From Clostridiales bacterium (GTDB lineage: Bacteria; Bacillota; Clostridia; Saccharofermentanales; Saccharofermentanaceae), in NCBI GenBank assembly GCA_017527865.1, contig JAFXPN010000011.1, forward strand, positions 107,362-171,361: DNA of 64,000 bases. The letters run 5' to 3'. Shown piece by piece: positions 43,331 through 52,093 of this stretch (position 1 is its first letter; every line of letters begins with the position of its first letter). The notes under the pieces are model-generated. The model saw only the letters and a program-made list of their open reading frames with translations. It was not told where the DNA came from and searched no databases. The position numbers and the translations under genes were made by a program.

Positions 43331-44017
43331 TTAATGATCAGTTAACGGTCTTATTTTACGCGATAAATACATAAAAGGTGTATCAAAGATCGCTACGATC
43401 GCCTTAAACAGATATGTAGTTATTAATATACTGAAAAATACGTTTTGCGGATAGACTCCCCAGAAGGCCACAAAAGTAAATATGACCGTATCGACAAGCT
43501 GGCTTATCAGTGTACTTCCGTTGTTGCGAAGCCACAGTCTTGTCTTGTCGCTGCCCGTCTTCTTCCAGATCGCATGATAGAGGAATACATCAAGGTTCTG
43601 GCTCACTATGAATCCGGCAAGGCTTCCTGCTGTTACCCTCGGCACCAGACCGAATACCACTTTAAGGCTTGAATCGATATAATCATTGGCATTCGGTTCA
43701 AAGCTCAATATCAGCTGTGTGCCCGCAAGCCACAATACCATTATGGTAAAACTGTAAGCCACAGCCCTTGACGCTTCTTTCTTCCCGTACTTCTCGGAAA
43801 GGATATCCGTAACCAGGAATGTGGCCGCGTAAAGAACATTTCCGGCAGTCGTCGCCAGACCGAATATATCAACACACTTACACACGGCGATATTGCCAAG
43901 CAGTGTACCGAAGATCGCAAAAGCATAAAGTCCGCTCTTACCGAAGAACTTATAGAGCAGCAGCACGCTTCCGAGGTATACAAGGACCGTGAGTATGAAT
44001 ATTAAATTGTTGTCCAT
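43331..44017 (-). CDS. Queuosine precursor transporter (YhhQ/VUT family)
   Basis: 228 aa, six to seven spans. LVTDILSEKYGKKEASRAV is the conserved block of the YhhQ/QPTR family, which imports preQ0, preQ1 or queuine. Its ATG overlaps the queC stop (TGATG). A cell with both queC/queF and an importer can make preQ1 and also salvage it. queD and queE are not in the window. Confidence 0.92.
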   Translation of the reverse strand: MDNNLIFILTVLVYLGSVLLLYKFFGKSGLYAFAIFGTLLGNIAVCKCVDIFGLATTAGNVLYAATFLVTDILSEKYGKKEASRAVAYSFTIMVLWLAGTQLILSFEPNANDYIDSSLKVVFGLVPRVTAGSLAGFIVSQNLDVFLYHAIWKKTGSDKTRLWLRNNGSTLISQLVDTVIFTFVAFWGVYPQNVFFSILITTYLFKAIVAIFDTPFMYLSRKIRPLTDH

Positions 44018-44718
44018 CAGCCTTTCACCTCACCGTTCTCGTATTCCAAGGGATCGGTCATACCGTTCTCCCTGAATGCGCGAAGCCTGTCACGGCAGGT
44101 GCCGCAGGTGCCGCATGCCTTTTGTCCGCCTTCATAACAGCTCCACGTAAGCTCAAACGGAACCTTAAGCCTCGCTCCCTCGGCCACGACCTCTGTCTTG
44201 GTCATATTGATGAAAGGGGCTTCAACCTTAAGCTGATCCCCGCTTCCGATATAGATCGCTTCGTTCATCGCCTTATTGAATCTCTCGCTCGTATCGGGAT
44301 ATGCATTTCCCGCAGCGTCATCCGCATGAGCTCCGTAATAGATGACTTCACAGCCATGGCTTAAGGCGACAGCTGCTGCCGAAGACAGGAACAACCCGTT
44401 TCGAAAAGGCACATAAGTGCTTACGGGAGCGCCGTTCGTCTTCTTAAGCTGATCTGCATAATCTTCATGAGGGATATCTGCCCCTGCTCCCTCGAGCAGA
44501 GTGCATGTGCTGTCTTTAAAGATCTCCCCCAGATCCAGAGTGATCCTTCTGACGCCGTAGTATTCCGCGATCTTAACGGAAGCATCGATCTCCCTGCTGT
44601 GTTTCTGCCCGTAAGAAACGGATAATGCAAGGACCTGATCCCTGCCGTACTTTTCTACGGCGAGCGCCAGTGCCGTCGTGCTGTCGAGTCCCCCGCTCAT
44701 CAATACAAGTGCTTTCAT
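44017..44718 (-). CDS. queC: 7-cyano-7-deazaguanine synthase
   Basis: 233 aa from ATG 44718 (GGAG 8 bases before; an upstream frame start lies inside the leader RNA). Converts CDG to preQ0 with ATP and ammonia. PP-loop LMSGGLDSTTALAL at the start, HADDAAGNAYPDTSERF near 115, and the C-terminal zinc cluster SCYEGGQKACGTCGTC. First gene of the operon and placed directly behind a leader with an intrinsic terminator. Confidence 0.96.
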   Translation of the reverse strand: MKALVLMSGGLDSTTALALAVEKYGRDQVLALSVSYGQKHSREIDASVKIAEYYGVRRITLDLGEIFKDSTCTLLEGAGADIPHEDYADQLKKTNGAPVSTYVPFRNGLFLSSAAAVALSHGCEVIYYGAHADDAAGNAYPDTSERFNKAMNEAIYIGSGDQLKVEAPFINMTKTEVVAEGARLKVPFELTWSCYEGGQKACGTCGTCRDRLRAFRENGMTDPLEYENGEVKG

Positions 44719-44850
44719 GTTTATACTCCAAATAAAAAACTCCGCAAAACGCGAAGCCACAAACAATGAGCCTATCGCTCATCATAAGCAGTCCCGGTTT
44801 TACTTTACGACAGGAAGGTACAAATGAACTGTCGGCCTGTTCCTTCAGGC
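44719..44850 (-). promoter_or_regulatory. Structured queC leader RNA, candidate preQ1-responsive riboswitch
   Basis: About 130 bases from the predicted start of transcription (near 44850) to the queC ATG. In order on the RNA: hairpin GCCUG-AAGGAA-CAGGC; hairpin CGACAG/CUGUCG with a 15-base loop containing ACCUUC, which can pair with the GAAGG of the first loop; a single-stranded GUAAAGUAAAACC; a hairpin around UGAGC/GCUCA; then an intrinsic terminator overlapping the approach to the ribosome binding site. The gene set predicts a preQ1 or preQ0 ligand, but I cannot match it to class I or II consensus by eye; class III or a new type is open. Confidence 0.6.
44734..44756 (-). terminator. Attenuator terminator in queC leader
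   Basis: RNA stem CUUCGC/GCGGAG with a 5-base loop, followed by UUUUUU and only 4 bases before GGAG of the queC ribosome binding site. Such a placement makes it a regulatory terminator rather than an end of gene. Confidence 0.8.
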
Positions 44851-44856
44851 ATGAGC

Positions 44857-44885
44857 ATTATAGAAGATACCCGGCGATATATCAA
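44857..44885 (-). promoter_or_regulatory. queC operon promoter
   Basis: Minus strand TTGATA (44885-44880), 17 bp, TATAAT (44862-44857). Near-consensus promoter, starting the leader near 44850. Confidence 0.8.
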
Positions 44886-44905
44886 TGACGATCTGTAAGA
44901 AGCGC

Positions 44906-44951
44906 AAAAAACCGGGACTGCCGCCGGAATCGTACCGGACAGCAGCCCCGG
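44906..44951 (-). terminator. Intrinsic terminator of GH16-GH5 operon
   Basis: Long GC-rich hairpin with arms CCGGGGCTGC... and ...GCAGTCCCGG, an inner CCGG/CCGG stem, then TTTTTT on the minus strand. It starts 14 bases after the GH5 stop. Confidence 0.9.
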
Positions 44952-44964
44952 GGCTACAGACTGC

Positions 44965-45993
44965 TTACAGTTTTTTCATGACTTCCTCTCTGACGGCAGA
45001 CATATGATCGTCCATCAATCCGAAGTCCTTTTCCTTATAGTTCCAGGCAGATCTTCCGATGCGGTATTTATCGAATGCCTCGGAGATTATCCCGTACCAT
45101 CTTAATGTTTCCTCGGGATCGGCGAGGTTTATCACGCCGTATTCGCCGCAGTATAAAGGCACATTAAGTCTTTCGGCAACCGATACGGCTTCGGAAAAAT
45201 ACTTGTCAAAGTATTCAACACTCAGCCTGCCGTCTTCGTCAAAACCGTCAAATCCGACCGTTACCTGAGACAGATATTCCTTTGATGCCTTTGCCATCTG
45301 GCCGTATGTCGCATCGAGCGGAATGCGGAAAGAGGCATCCATGCCCGGAGCCCAGTAAGCGCCCTGATGGGTAAATATGAGCGGCTCGTAACAATGGAAC
45401 GTAAATACGACCCTGTCATCGGCGGGCTTCTCGAGATCCGGTATCGCATCGATGCTGTTGTTGTAATAACCGCCCGTTATGATGTAGGTCTCGGGAGCAT
45501 TCACCCTTATCCTCGATATGCATTTACGGATAATGGAATTCCATGTATCACAGTATTCCTTATCTGTCACTTCATTCAGCAGCTCAAAGGCCATATGCTC
45601 GTGACATCTGCCGTATCTTGAGCTTAGCGCTTCCCAGAGCTTATAGAACATTTCCTGATATTCTTCGCTGTCAAAGAAACCGGTCTCATTCTCGCCAAAG
45701 TCAAAGCTGAAGCCATAAGTCTTATGGAGATCAAAGATCATGTTAAGATCATACTTGCGGCACCATACATAGGCCCTGTCTATGATCTTGAATCCTTCTT
45801 CTTTAAGGTTTCCCGATCCGTCCGATATCACTTCGTAATCTACGGGGATCCTCACATGATCAAGTCCGTAGTTTCTGATATTGCGGAAATCATCTTCGGT
45901 GATAAACGTCGCATAATGTTCGGGATCATGGTCACATTGAGACAGCCATCCTCCGAGATTGATCCCGTGCGTGTATCCGTCAAAAGATCTCAT
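44965..45993 (-). CDS. Glycoside hydrolase family 5 glucanase, cytoplasmic
   Basis: 342 aa. GH5 barrel: GINLGGWLSQ at the start, DHVRIPVDYEVI, acid/base Glu in AFELLNEVTDKE (about 142) and nucleophile Glu in YCGEYGV (about 280). There is no signal peptide, so it likely acts inside the cell on imported oligosaccharides (exo-beta-1,3-glucanase-like GH5 have this layout). ATG 45993 (GGAGG 6 bases before) starts 1 bp after the GH16 stop; an upstream start at 46026 would overlap GH16. Confidence 0.9.
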   Translation of the reverse strand: MRSFDGYTHGINLGGWLSQCDHDPEHYATFITEDDFRNIRNYGLDHVRIPVDYEVISDGSGNLKEEGFKIIDRAYVWCRKYDLNMIFDLHKTYGFSFDFGENETGFFDSEEYQEMFYKLWEALSSRYGRCHEHMAFELLNEVTDKEYCDTWNSIIRKCISRIRVNAPETYIITGGYYNNSIDAIPDLEKPADDRVVFTFHCYEPLIFTHQGAYWAPGMDASFRIPLDATYGQMAKASKEYLSQVTVGFDGFDEDGRLSVEYFDKYFSEAVSVAERLNVPLYCGEYGVINLADPEETLRWYGIISEAFDKYRIGRSAWNYKEKDFGLMDDHMSAVREEVMKKL

Positions 45994-45994
45994 A

Positions 45995-47422
45995 TCATTC
46001 CTCCGTAATGTCCTCATATCTGACATTGGTTATGTAGATCGTATCGGTATATCCGTGATTGCCCATATTGAATTCGAGCCTGCCGTTATTATCATCCCTC
46101 TCGTTCGAGGTAAACTCGAATGTATAGGTCTGCCAATCCGTGCCGAGATCTATGGTCGTATCCTGAAGATATCTGATCCAGCCTGCTGTAGGAGCGGATA
46201 CGCACACGACGGCATCGCGCTCGGCATCAGACTTAATGTCAAATGTCACTTGGTATGTATGTCCGTTGATCACGGGCAGATCAGGCTGCACAAGCTGTAC
46301 CGAATACTCTTCCGTTCCGTCGTTCTCGGCCGTAATGATTATCTGACCGTCTTCGATCGCAGCGGAACCGACACCTTCATTAAACAACAGGAAGAACCAG
46401 TCCTCGGTATCATCCAGTGCCTCTTCAGTCTCAAAGTTTCCGTTATGGATATAGTTTCCGTCCTCTAGAGGTTCGCGGAACACCATCGGGGGCTTCTCGA
46501 CATTCATGTCATACTCGTCGCGCTGATAAACACGCACATAATCTATCTCGAACATCGCATTGTCAAAATCCGTAGTCTCATCTGGGTTTCCGGGCCAGTT
46601 TCCGCCTACGGCGAGATTCATCTGCACGAAGAACGGCTGGTTAAACGGCGCGGGATATTCCTCTTCGATGCCGCCGTTTGCAGTAAACCAATCGTTTACG
46701 GTGAGGACAAGCACATCATCCGTGTAGAATCTCATCTCACCCGGCTCCCATTCGACCACATATACATGGAAATCCGAAGAAAAACTGCCGTCATCAAGAG
46801 TTATCGTACCCTGCTGTTCCGCATGCGGTTCGCCGTAATGAATCGTCGAATACGATGTTGACGTATCGTTGCCCAGGACTTCCATTATGTCGATCTCACC
46901 GCACTTGGGCCACTGACCGTAAAAACTCTCATCCTGCGGCATCATCCAGATCGCAGGCCACAGTCCCTGTCCTTCAGGTACACGGGCACGGACTTCGACT
47001 CTTCCGTATTGGAACTGGGCATTGTTCTGCGAATTGACCTTTCCGGAAGTATAGTAAGGTGTACCGTCCCTGTCCTCGCAGAGCGCTCTTAAGACGAGAT
47101 GTCCGTCTTCAACATATATGTTGTCTTCAGAAGCCGTATATTCCTGGAGCTCGTTATTCGTCCATCCGGGCTCGCGCAGCTCCCTGTTCCATATATCTTC
47201 ATTTAAAGTATCCCCGTCGAACTCATCGCTCCAAAGAAGATTATAACCTTCGATCTGCGGAGTCTCGGTCAAGACTTCCTCCTGTTCGGTTTCCCCGGAT
47301 TCGGTCACGGCTGTTGTTTCACCCTGTGCATCTTCCGCCGCATCGGTATTATCGCAGGCGACTAAGACTGACAGCGATATCATAACTGCGGCGAGCTTGA
47401 TGATCGAAGAACGGTACTTCAT
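45995..47422 (-). CDS. Glycoside hydrolase family 16 lipoprotein with carbohydrate-binding module
   Basis: 475 aa from ATG 47422 (AGAGGA 7 bases before; the frame opens at 47467 but the signal peptide starts at MKYRSS). Lipobox VLVACDN. GH16 catalytic domain (about 60-310) with the ExDxxE site in CGEIDIMEVLG and the following HYGEPHAEQ; beta-1,3(4)-glucanase/laminarinase type. A C-terminal CBM4/9-like domain (about 335-470) starts GNYIHNGNFE. It should cut beta-glucan at the cell surface, feeding the cytoplasmic GH5 encoded next. Confidence 0.94.
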   Translation of the reverse strand: MKYRSSIIKLAAVMISLSVLVACDNTDAAEDAQGETTAVTESGETEQEEVLTETPQIEGYNLLWSDEFDGDTLNEDIWNRELREPGWTNNELQEYTASEDNIYVEDGHLVLRALCEDRDGTPYYTSGKVNSQNNAQFQYGRVEVRARVPEGQGLWPAIWMMPQDESFYGQWPKCGEIDIMEVLGNDTSTSYSTIHYGEPHAEQQGTITLDDGSFSSDFHVYVVEWEPGEMRFYTDDVLVLTVNDWFTANGGIEEEYPAPFNQPFFVQMNLAVGGNWPGNPDETTDFDNAMFEIDYVRVYQRDEYDMNVEKPPMVFREPLEDGNYIHNGNFETEEALDDTEDWFFLLFNEGVGSAAIEDGQIIITAENDGTEEYSVQLVQPDLPVINGHTYQVTFDIKSDAERDAVVCVSAPTAGWIRYLQDTTIDLGTDWQTYTFEFTSNERDDNNGRLEFNMGNHGYTDTIYITNVRYEDITEE

Positions 47423-47484
47423 AGTTAATTCCTCTGCTTTCTGTAGTTTATGGAATAAGGGTATCAAGAATGAGTACCTTGTGA

Positions 47485-47513
47485 TGTACTTTTAGTGTAC
47501 TTTTTGTACTTTT
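47485..47513 (+). repeat. Three tandem TGTACTTTT repeats upstream of AraC gene
   Basis: Exact copies of TGTACTTTT start at 47485, 47496 and 47505, so 11 and 9 bp apart, about one helical turn each. They lie between the divergent GH16 and AraC genes and run into the AraC -10 region. Candidate regulator-binding array. Confidence 0.65.
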
Positions 47514-47518
47514 CTTGA

Positions 47519-47524
47519 TACAAT
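47519..47524 (+). promoter_or_regulatory. -10 box giving a leaderless AraC start
   Basis: TACAAT six bases before the ATG at 47531, with no ribosome binding site between. The -35 (TGTACT, 47496-47501, 17-bp spacer) is weak and lies inside the repeat array. Confidence 0.5.
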
Positions 47525-47530
47525 CTGTTT

Positions 47531-48304
47531 ATGTCCCAAGATAAATACAAAGAGATATCGATCATAAGATATCTGCCGAAGATGCCTGAATTTATCCACG
47601 CTCCGTACATCCCGGAGATGGATTTCTATATTGCCATAAGATCCGGTGACATAAAAAGGACGCGCGAGCTTTGCAAAGAACAGCTCCACGAGAAGGAGGG
47701 CCTCGGTATCCTGTCGGAGAACAGGCTTCAGAACATGAAGTACCACTTCGTCATATCCGCAGCACTCATAGCAAGGCAATGCATCGAAGGCGGACTGTCA
47801 TTAGCCGAATCATACAGTATGAGCGATTACTATATAAACCGCGCAGACAAGCTCAGCGATATAATCAGGATCTCGGAACTCCACGACGAGATGGCCTTGG
47901 CTTATGCGGAAAGGATGCGCCGTCTTCTCAAGGAGAACATCTTCTCAAGACCCGTCACCGACTGTATCGAGTATATTCTGGAACACCTCGATACAAGGAT
48001 CAGAATGGAAGATCTGTGTGATCACACAGGCCTGTCCCGGTCGTATATATCCAGATCGTTCCGTAAAGAAACCGGTCTTACCGTTACGGAATACATACTC
48101 GACAAGAAACTCGAGACCGCATGCAACATGCTTGATTATTCACAAATGTCGGTAACCCTGATATCTTCGACACTCGCTTTTCCTTCTCCGAGTTATTTCG
48201 TCAGGATCTTCAGGGAAAGATATAAGATGAGTCCGGGAAAATACCGGGCTTCACACAGAAAGCCTGATATCAGAATTCTTCATAAGCAAGGACTGTCTTC
48301 TTAA
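47531..48304 (+). CDS. AraC-family transcriptional regulator
   Basis: 257 aa. A helical N-terminal domain (about 1-150), then two helix-turn-helix units typical of AraC: IRMEDLCDHTGLSRSYISRS and VTLISSTLAFPSPSYFVRIF with KMSPGKYR. Divergent from the GH16-GH5 operon, so likely controls beta-glucan use, and itself. The mRNA appears leaderless. Its stop codon overlaps the stop of budA from the other strand (TTAA). Confidence 0.9.
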   Translation: MSQDKYKEISIIRYLPKMPEFIHAPYIPEMDFYIAIRSGDIKRTRELCKEQLHEKEGLGILSENRLQNMKYHFVISAALIARQCIEGGLSLAESYSMSDYYINRADKLSDIIRISELHDEMALAYAERMRRLLKENIFSRPVTDCIEYILEHLDTRIRMEDLCDHTGLSRSYISRSFRKETGLTVTEYILDKKLETACNMLDYSQMSVTLISSTLAFPSPSYFVRIFRERYKMSPGKYRASHRKPDIRILHKQGLSS

Positions 48305-49029
48305 CCGCCCTTCTCGACCTTCTTGATCTCATCCTCCGACGCGCTCTTCAAAGCGTAAGTATCAAACGCCGCATCCTTGGGAAGCTCGATCCCGATCCGG
48401 GTTATCTTGTCAAGTCTGACCGAGGCTTCGGATACCGATACATCAAACACATGTCCGCCCTTACTCCTGTCATCGGAAACAAAGTGCAGATGCCATCCGG
48501 GCATGTTGATGCCGTCCATGTAATCGGGGAAATAGACTCCGACAAGGGTTCCCCTGATGTTCTCGAATACGAATGCAGTCTGATTCATATCAAGTATCTT
48601 CTTAAGCGTAACATGATGCGAGCGGTAGGGAGCCTCAGATCTTGCATCCACCTTCGCGAAAAGCCCGTCTATCCGGATAACATGCATGCTGTTAAGCCCG
48701 AAGTGCTCTTCTATCTTAAGGGTAAGCGCATTTCTTAACGACTGTATATCAGGTAAGTTCTCAAGCTCAAACTCCCGTTCTCCGCCAAGTCTTGCCACGG
48801 CCGCAAAAGGAACGCCGGAATCAAGTGGGGCCTCGATCACGGATCCGTCATCGAGAGCCCTGTAGCAATGCCCGTCAAGGGCGATCATCTCACCGTTAAC
48901 GTTCTCGAATGTTCCCAATCCGGTGTCACCGTTCTTAAGAAGTTCATCCACCGTTACGACCGCCCTCGAATACCCGAGTGCCAGAGCCTGAAGAGTCGAT
49001 ACCTGGTACATCCCGCCTGCTTCCGTCAT
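48301..49029 (-). CDS. budA: Alpha-acetolactate decarboxylase
   Basis: 242 aa. Decarboxylates 2-acetolactate to acetoin, a neutral fermentation product and an overflow for branched-chain amino acid synthesis. Family blocks: MYQVSTLQALALGYSRAVV, GLGTFENVNGEMIALDGH, YRSHHVTLKK and the zinc site WHLHFVSDDRSKGGHVFD. Fourth gene of the metY-cysK-nitroreductase unit, 5 bp after the nitroreductase. Pairing with sulfur genes is unusual; the link may be only transcriptional. Confidence 0.95.
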   Translation of the reverse strand: MTEAGGMYQVSTLQALALGYSRAVVTVDELLKNGDTGLGTFENVNGEMIALDGHCYRALDDGSVIEAPLDSGVPFAAVARLGGEREFELENLPDIQSLRNALTLKIEEHFGLNSMHVIRIDGLFAKVDARSEAPYRSHHVTLKKILDMNQTAFVFENIRGTLVGVYFPDYMDGINMPGWHLHFVSDDRSKGGHVFDVSVSEASVRLDKITRIGIELPKDAAFDTYALKSASEDEIKKVEKGG

Positions 49030-49034
49030 CGTTT

Positions 49035-49577
49035 TCAGCCTTTCCCGAATGAATTAAACCACGCGCGCTCTCCAAAAGGTTTCTTGAGCGGCGCTGCAGG
49101 TTTGCTTTCCGCTGTCCCTACCGGAAGCACGCAGACCAGTTCGTAACCCCCGGGAACATTCAATATCCCGGCTATCTTATCACATATCCTGTCATCATCT
49201 GTAATATGCCCCTCATACCAGCAGCTGCTGTATCCGAATCCCTCTATGGCAAGGAGCATATTCTCTATTGCCGCCGAATAATCCTGAACGGCAAAACACT
49301 TGTCACGGTATGCCGGGATCCTCTGTGTTAAGACACAGATAAACGCCGGCGCTGTTTGAGCGACCGGCGGATCAATAACATCATGTATCTTTTCAAGGAC
49401 TGCAGGGTCATCCACACAGATCAGGGAAACTGTCTGTTTGTTGCAACCTGACGGTGCGGCAAGACCTGCCTCCATAATGGCGGTAAGATCTTCCCGGGGG
49501 ACTTTATCAGGCTTATATAGTCCCCGGAAGCTTCGCCTGTTTTTGATCGTTTCTATAATACCGTCATTTTCCATCAT
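49035..49577 (-). CDS. Nitroreductase-family flavoprotein
   Basis: 180 aa. IKNRRSFRGLYKPDKVPREDL is the FMN-phosphate-binding start of the family, AAPSGCNKQTVSLI the second block, and a C-terminal VLPVGTAESKPAAPLKKPF follows. It should be an NAD(P)H-dependent FMN enzyme; the substrate is unknown. It starts 9 bp after cysK and lacks its own ribosome binding site, so it relies on cysK translation. Either of two ATGs (49577 or 49574) could be used. Confidence 0.88.
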   Translation of the reverse strand: MMENDGIIETIKNRRSFRGLYKPDKVPREDLTAIMEAGLAAPSGCNKQTVSLICVDDPAVLEKIHDVIDPPVAQTAPAFICVLTQRIPAYRDKCFAVQDYSAAIENMLLAIEGFGYSSCWYEGHITDDDRICDKIAGILNVPGGYELVCVLPVGTAESKPAAPLKKPFGERAWFNSFGKG

Positions 49578-49586
49578 CAGTACCGG

Positions 49587-50519
49587 TCACTCGGTAAAAA
49601 GTGCCGTAGAGTAATATCTGTCTCCGGAATCCGGAAGAAGTGCAACAATGACTTTGCCTTTGTTCTCAGGTCTTTTGGCCAGCTCTATCGCACCGAACAG
49701 CGCTGCTCCGGACGAAATGCCGACGGAAATGCCTTCTTTCTTTGCGAGCAGCTTTGCCGTGTCGAACGCATCCTTGTTAGAAGCCTTGAAGACCTCATCA
49801 TATACTTCGGTATTCAGTACATCGGGAACAAATCCCGCGCCGATGCCCTGGATCTTATGAGAACCGGAACGGCCTTCGGAAAGCACGGGGGAATCCTCGG
49901 GTTCCAATGCGACGACCTTGATATCGGGATTCTGCTCTTTCAGATACTCACCTGTACCTGTCACGGTTCCGCCGGTACCGACGCCCGCGATAAAGATATC
50001 CACCTTGCCGTCAGTATCTTTCCATATCTCCGGCCCTGTCGTTGCCTTATGGATGGCAGGATTGGCGGGATTTACGAACTGACCGGGGATAAAGGCGCCG
50101 GGGATCTCCTTCGCGAGTTCCTCTGCCTTTGCAATGGCGCCCTTCATCCCCTTGGCGCCTTCTGTCAGCACGAGCTCGGCGCCGTATGCCTTCAGAATGT
50201 TCCTTCTCTCGACGCTCATGGTCTCAGGCATCGTAAGTATGATCCTGTATCCTTTTGCCGCAGCGATCGCAGCAAGGCCGATTCCCGTATTGCCGCTCGT
50301 CGGCTCGATGATAACAGAGCCTTCCTTGAGCAGTCCCTTTTCTTCGGCATCCTCGATCATCGCCTTAGCGATACGGTCCTTTACGCTGCCTGCAGGATTG
50401 AAGTACTCCAGCTTAACGAGCACCGTTGCCTCAAGTCCCAGCTCCTTCTCTATGTTTACAACCTCGACCAGAGGCGTGTTGCCGATAAGTCCTAAAGTTC
50501 CTTTGTAGATATTAGCCAT
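49587..50519 (-). CDS. cysK: Cysteine synthase (O-acetylserine sulfhydrylase)
   Basis: 310 aa PLP enzyme making cysteine from O-acetylserine and sulfide. PLP Lys in [14 protein letters not shown] (about 42), the phosphate/substrate loop [12 protein letters not shown], the glycine loop [15 protein letters not shown], and SSGAAL near the C-terminus. Second gene after metY. Length is usual for CysK. Confidence 0.97.
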   Translation of the reverse strand: MANIYKGTLGLIGNTPLVEVVNIEKELGLEATVLVKLEYFNPAGSVKDRIAKAMIEDAEEKGLLKEGSVIIEPTSGNTGIGLAAIAAAKGYRIILTMPETMSVERRNILKAYGAELVLTEGAKGMKGAIAKAEELAKEIPGAFIPGQFVNPANPAIHKATTGPEIWKDTDGKVDIFIAGVGTGGTVTGTGEYLKEQNPDIKVVALEPEDSPVLSEGRSGSHKIQGIGAGFVPDVLNTEVYDEVFKASNKDAFDTAKLLAKKEGISVGISSGAALFGAIELAKRPENKGKVIVALLPDSGDRYYSTALFTE

Positions 50520-50542
50520 GATGTTCTCCGTCCTTTCTTTTA

Positions 50543-51823
50543 TTATACCGCAGCAAAACCGTTTTCAAGGTCTGCGATGATATCATCAATATGCTCTGTT
50601 CCTATCGAAAGGCGGATCGTGTTCGGGTGGATACCCTGATCTTCGAGCTCTTCCTTTGACAGCTGTGAGTGTGTCGTGGATGCAGGATGGATTACAAGGC
50701 TCTTCACATCAGCTACATTTGCAAGAAGAGAGAAGATCTTCAGATTATCTATGAACTTCCATGCTTCTTCCTGACCGCCCTTGATATCAAATGTGAATAT
50801 GGAGCCGCCGCCGTTCGGGAAATACTTCTCATAAAGCGCATGATCGGGATGTGACGCAAGTGACGGATGGTTTACCTTCTCAACCTGAGGGTGATTGCTC
50901 AGAAATTCAACGACCTTCTTGGTATTCTCCGCATGTCTTTCGAGTCTGAGAGAGAGAGTCTCAACGCCCTGAAGGAGCAGGAATGCGTTAAAAGGGGAAA
51001 TGGTCGCGCCGGTATCCCTGAGAAGGATCGCGCGGATATAAGTTACAAATGCAGCGGGGCCTACGACGTCATAGAATGATACACCGTGATAGCTGGGATT
51101 CGGAGCGGCGATGTTCGGATACTTTCCGGACGCTTTCCAGTCAAACTTGCCGGATTCCACGATGATGCCGCCGAGCGTCGTTCCGTGGCCGCCGATGAAC
51201 TTTGTTGCCGAGTGAACGACGATGTCCGCGCCGTGCTCAATGGGTCTGATAAGATACGGTGTTCCGAAGGTATTGTCGATCACGACGGGAACGCCGTGCT
51301 TATGCGCGATCTCGGAGATGGAATCGATATCCGGGATATCGCTGTTGGGATTGCCGAGCGTCTCAAGGAAGACTGCCCTTGTATCATCCCCGATAGCCGC
51401 TTCAACCTGGGAAAGATCATGCGCATCCACAAATGTGGTCTTTATGCCGTACTGGGGAAGTGTGTGAGCCAGAAGATTATATGTTCCGCCGTATATGGTC
51501 TTCTGTGCCACGATATGCCCGCCGTTTGCAGCAAGAGCCTCTATCGTATAACTGATGGCTGCAGCGCCAGATGCCAGGGCAAGAGCCGCGCTTCCGCCTT
51601 CCAATGCCGCCAGTCTTCTTTCAAGCACATCCTGTGTGGTGTTGGTAAGTCTGCCGTAGATATTGCCGGCATCAGCAAGTCCGAAGCGGTCCGCCGCATG
51701 CTTGCTGTTATGAAATACATATGATGTTGTCTGATAGATGGGTACCGCTCTTGCGTCTGTAGCAGAGTCAGCCTGTTCCTGTCCAACGTGTAACTGTAAT
51801 GTTTCAAATCTATATTCGCTCAT
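50543..51823 (-). CDS. metY: O-acetylhomoserine sulfhydrylase
   Basis: 426 aa Cys/Met metabolism PLP enzyme; makes homocysteine from O-acetylhomoserine and sulfide. [15 protein letters not shown] start, [18 protein letters not shown] Lys in [12 protein letters not shown] (about 208) and [12 protein letters not shown] at the end; the long length and start pattern favour MetY over cystathionine gamma-synthase. First gene of the operon, behind the 312-bp leader with uORF and terminator. AGAGGAG precedes the ATG. Confidence 0.95.
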   Translation of the reverse strand: MSEYRFETLQLHVGQEQADSATDARAVPIYQTTSYVFHNSKHAADRFGLADAGNIYGRLTNTTQDVLERRLAALEGGSAALALASGAAAISYTIEALAANGGHIVAQKTIYGGTYNLLAHTLPQYGIKTTFVDAHDLSQVEAAIGDDTRAVFLETLGNPNSDIPDIDSISEIAHKHGVPVVIDNTFGTPYLIRPIEHGADIVVHSATKFIGGHGTTLGGIIVESGKFDWKASGKYPNIAAPNPSYHGVSFYDVVGPAAFVTYIRAILLRDTGATISPFNAFLLLQGVETLSLRLERHAENTKKVVEFLSNHPQVEKVNHPSLASHPDHALYEKYFPNGGGSIFTFDIKGGQEEAWKFIDNLKIFSLLANVADVKSLVIHPASTTHSQLSKEELEDQGIHPNTIRLSIGTEHIDDIIADLENGFAAV

Positions 51824-51868
51824 GATAAGTTCTCCTCTTAAATGTTTATTCTTAATTTTTCCGGATAT

Positions 51869-51900
51869 AAAAAACCGGGATACTTCCTATCGGCTCCCGG
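51869..51900 (-). terminator. Attenuator terminator in metY leader
   Basis: RNA stem CCGGGA/UCCCGG with an inner CC-GAUA-GG element, then UUUUUU. It lies 29 bases past the uORF stop and 45 bases before the metY ATG, where an ordinary end-of-gene terminator would not be expected. Confidence 0.8.
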
Positions 51901-51928
51901 GCAAATGGCATACGATTCTTAATTCAGA

Positions 51929-52054
51929 TCAACATCGTACTGCAGCGAGGCGCGATACTTCATTACCGAACGCCCCGGCCATATTACATGCCCGGGAGAG
52001 AGGCATTCGACACCACATGACGGTGTTACTTCTGTTATTGTTTACTGATAACAT
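51929..52054 (-). CDS. Met/Cys-rich leader peptide of metY operon
   Basis: 41 aa uORF starting at ATG 52054, six bases after a near-perfect AAGGAGGGG. Residues 13-25 (MWCRMPLSRACNM) hold three Met and two Cys, and the last residue is Cys again. Placement between a consensus promoter and an intrinsic terminator, before genes for homocysteine and cysteine synthesis, is what is expected for translation-dependent attenuation sensing charged tRNA-Cys or tRNA-Met. No SAM riboswitch motif is recognised in this leader. Strong structural support; no expression evidence. Confidence 0.75.
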   Translation of the reverse strand: MLSVNNNRSNTVMWCRMPLSRACNMAGAFGNEVSRLAAVRC

Positions 52055-52093
52055 CACTTGCCCCTCCTTTCCGGTCAGATCGATGTTGAAGAC

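Noticed and set aside
44017..44766. Longer QueC starting at 44766
   Set aside because: The extra residues are encoded by the terminator hairpin of the leader; homologues start at MKALVLMSGG.
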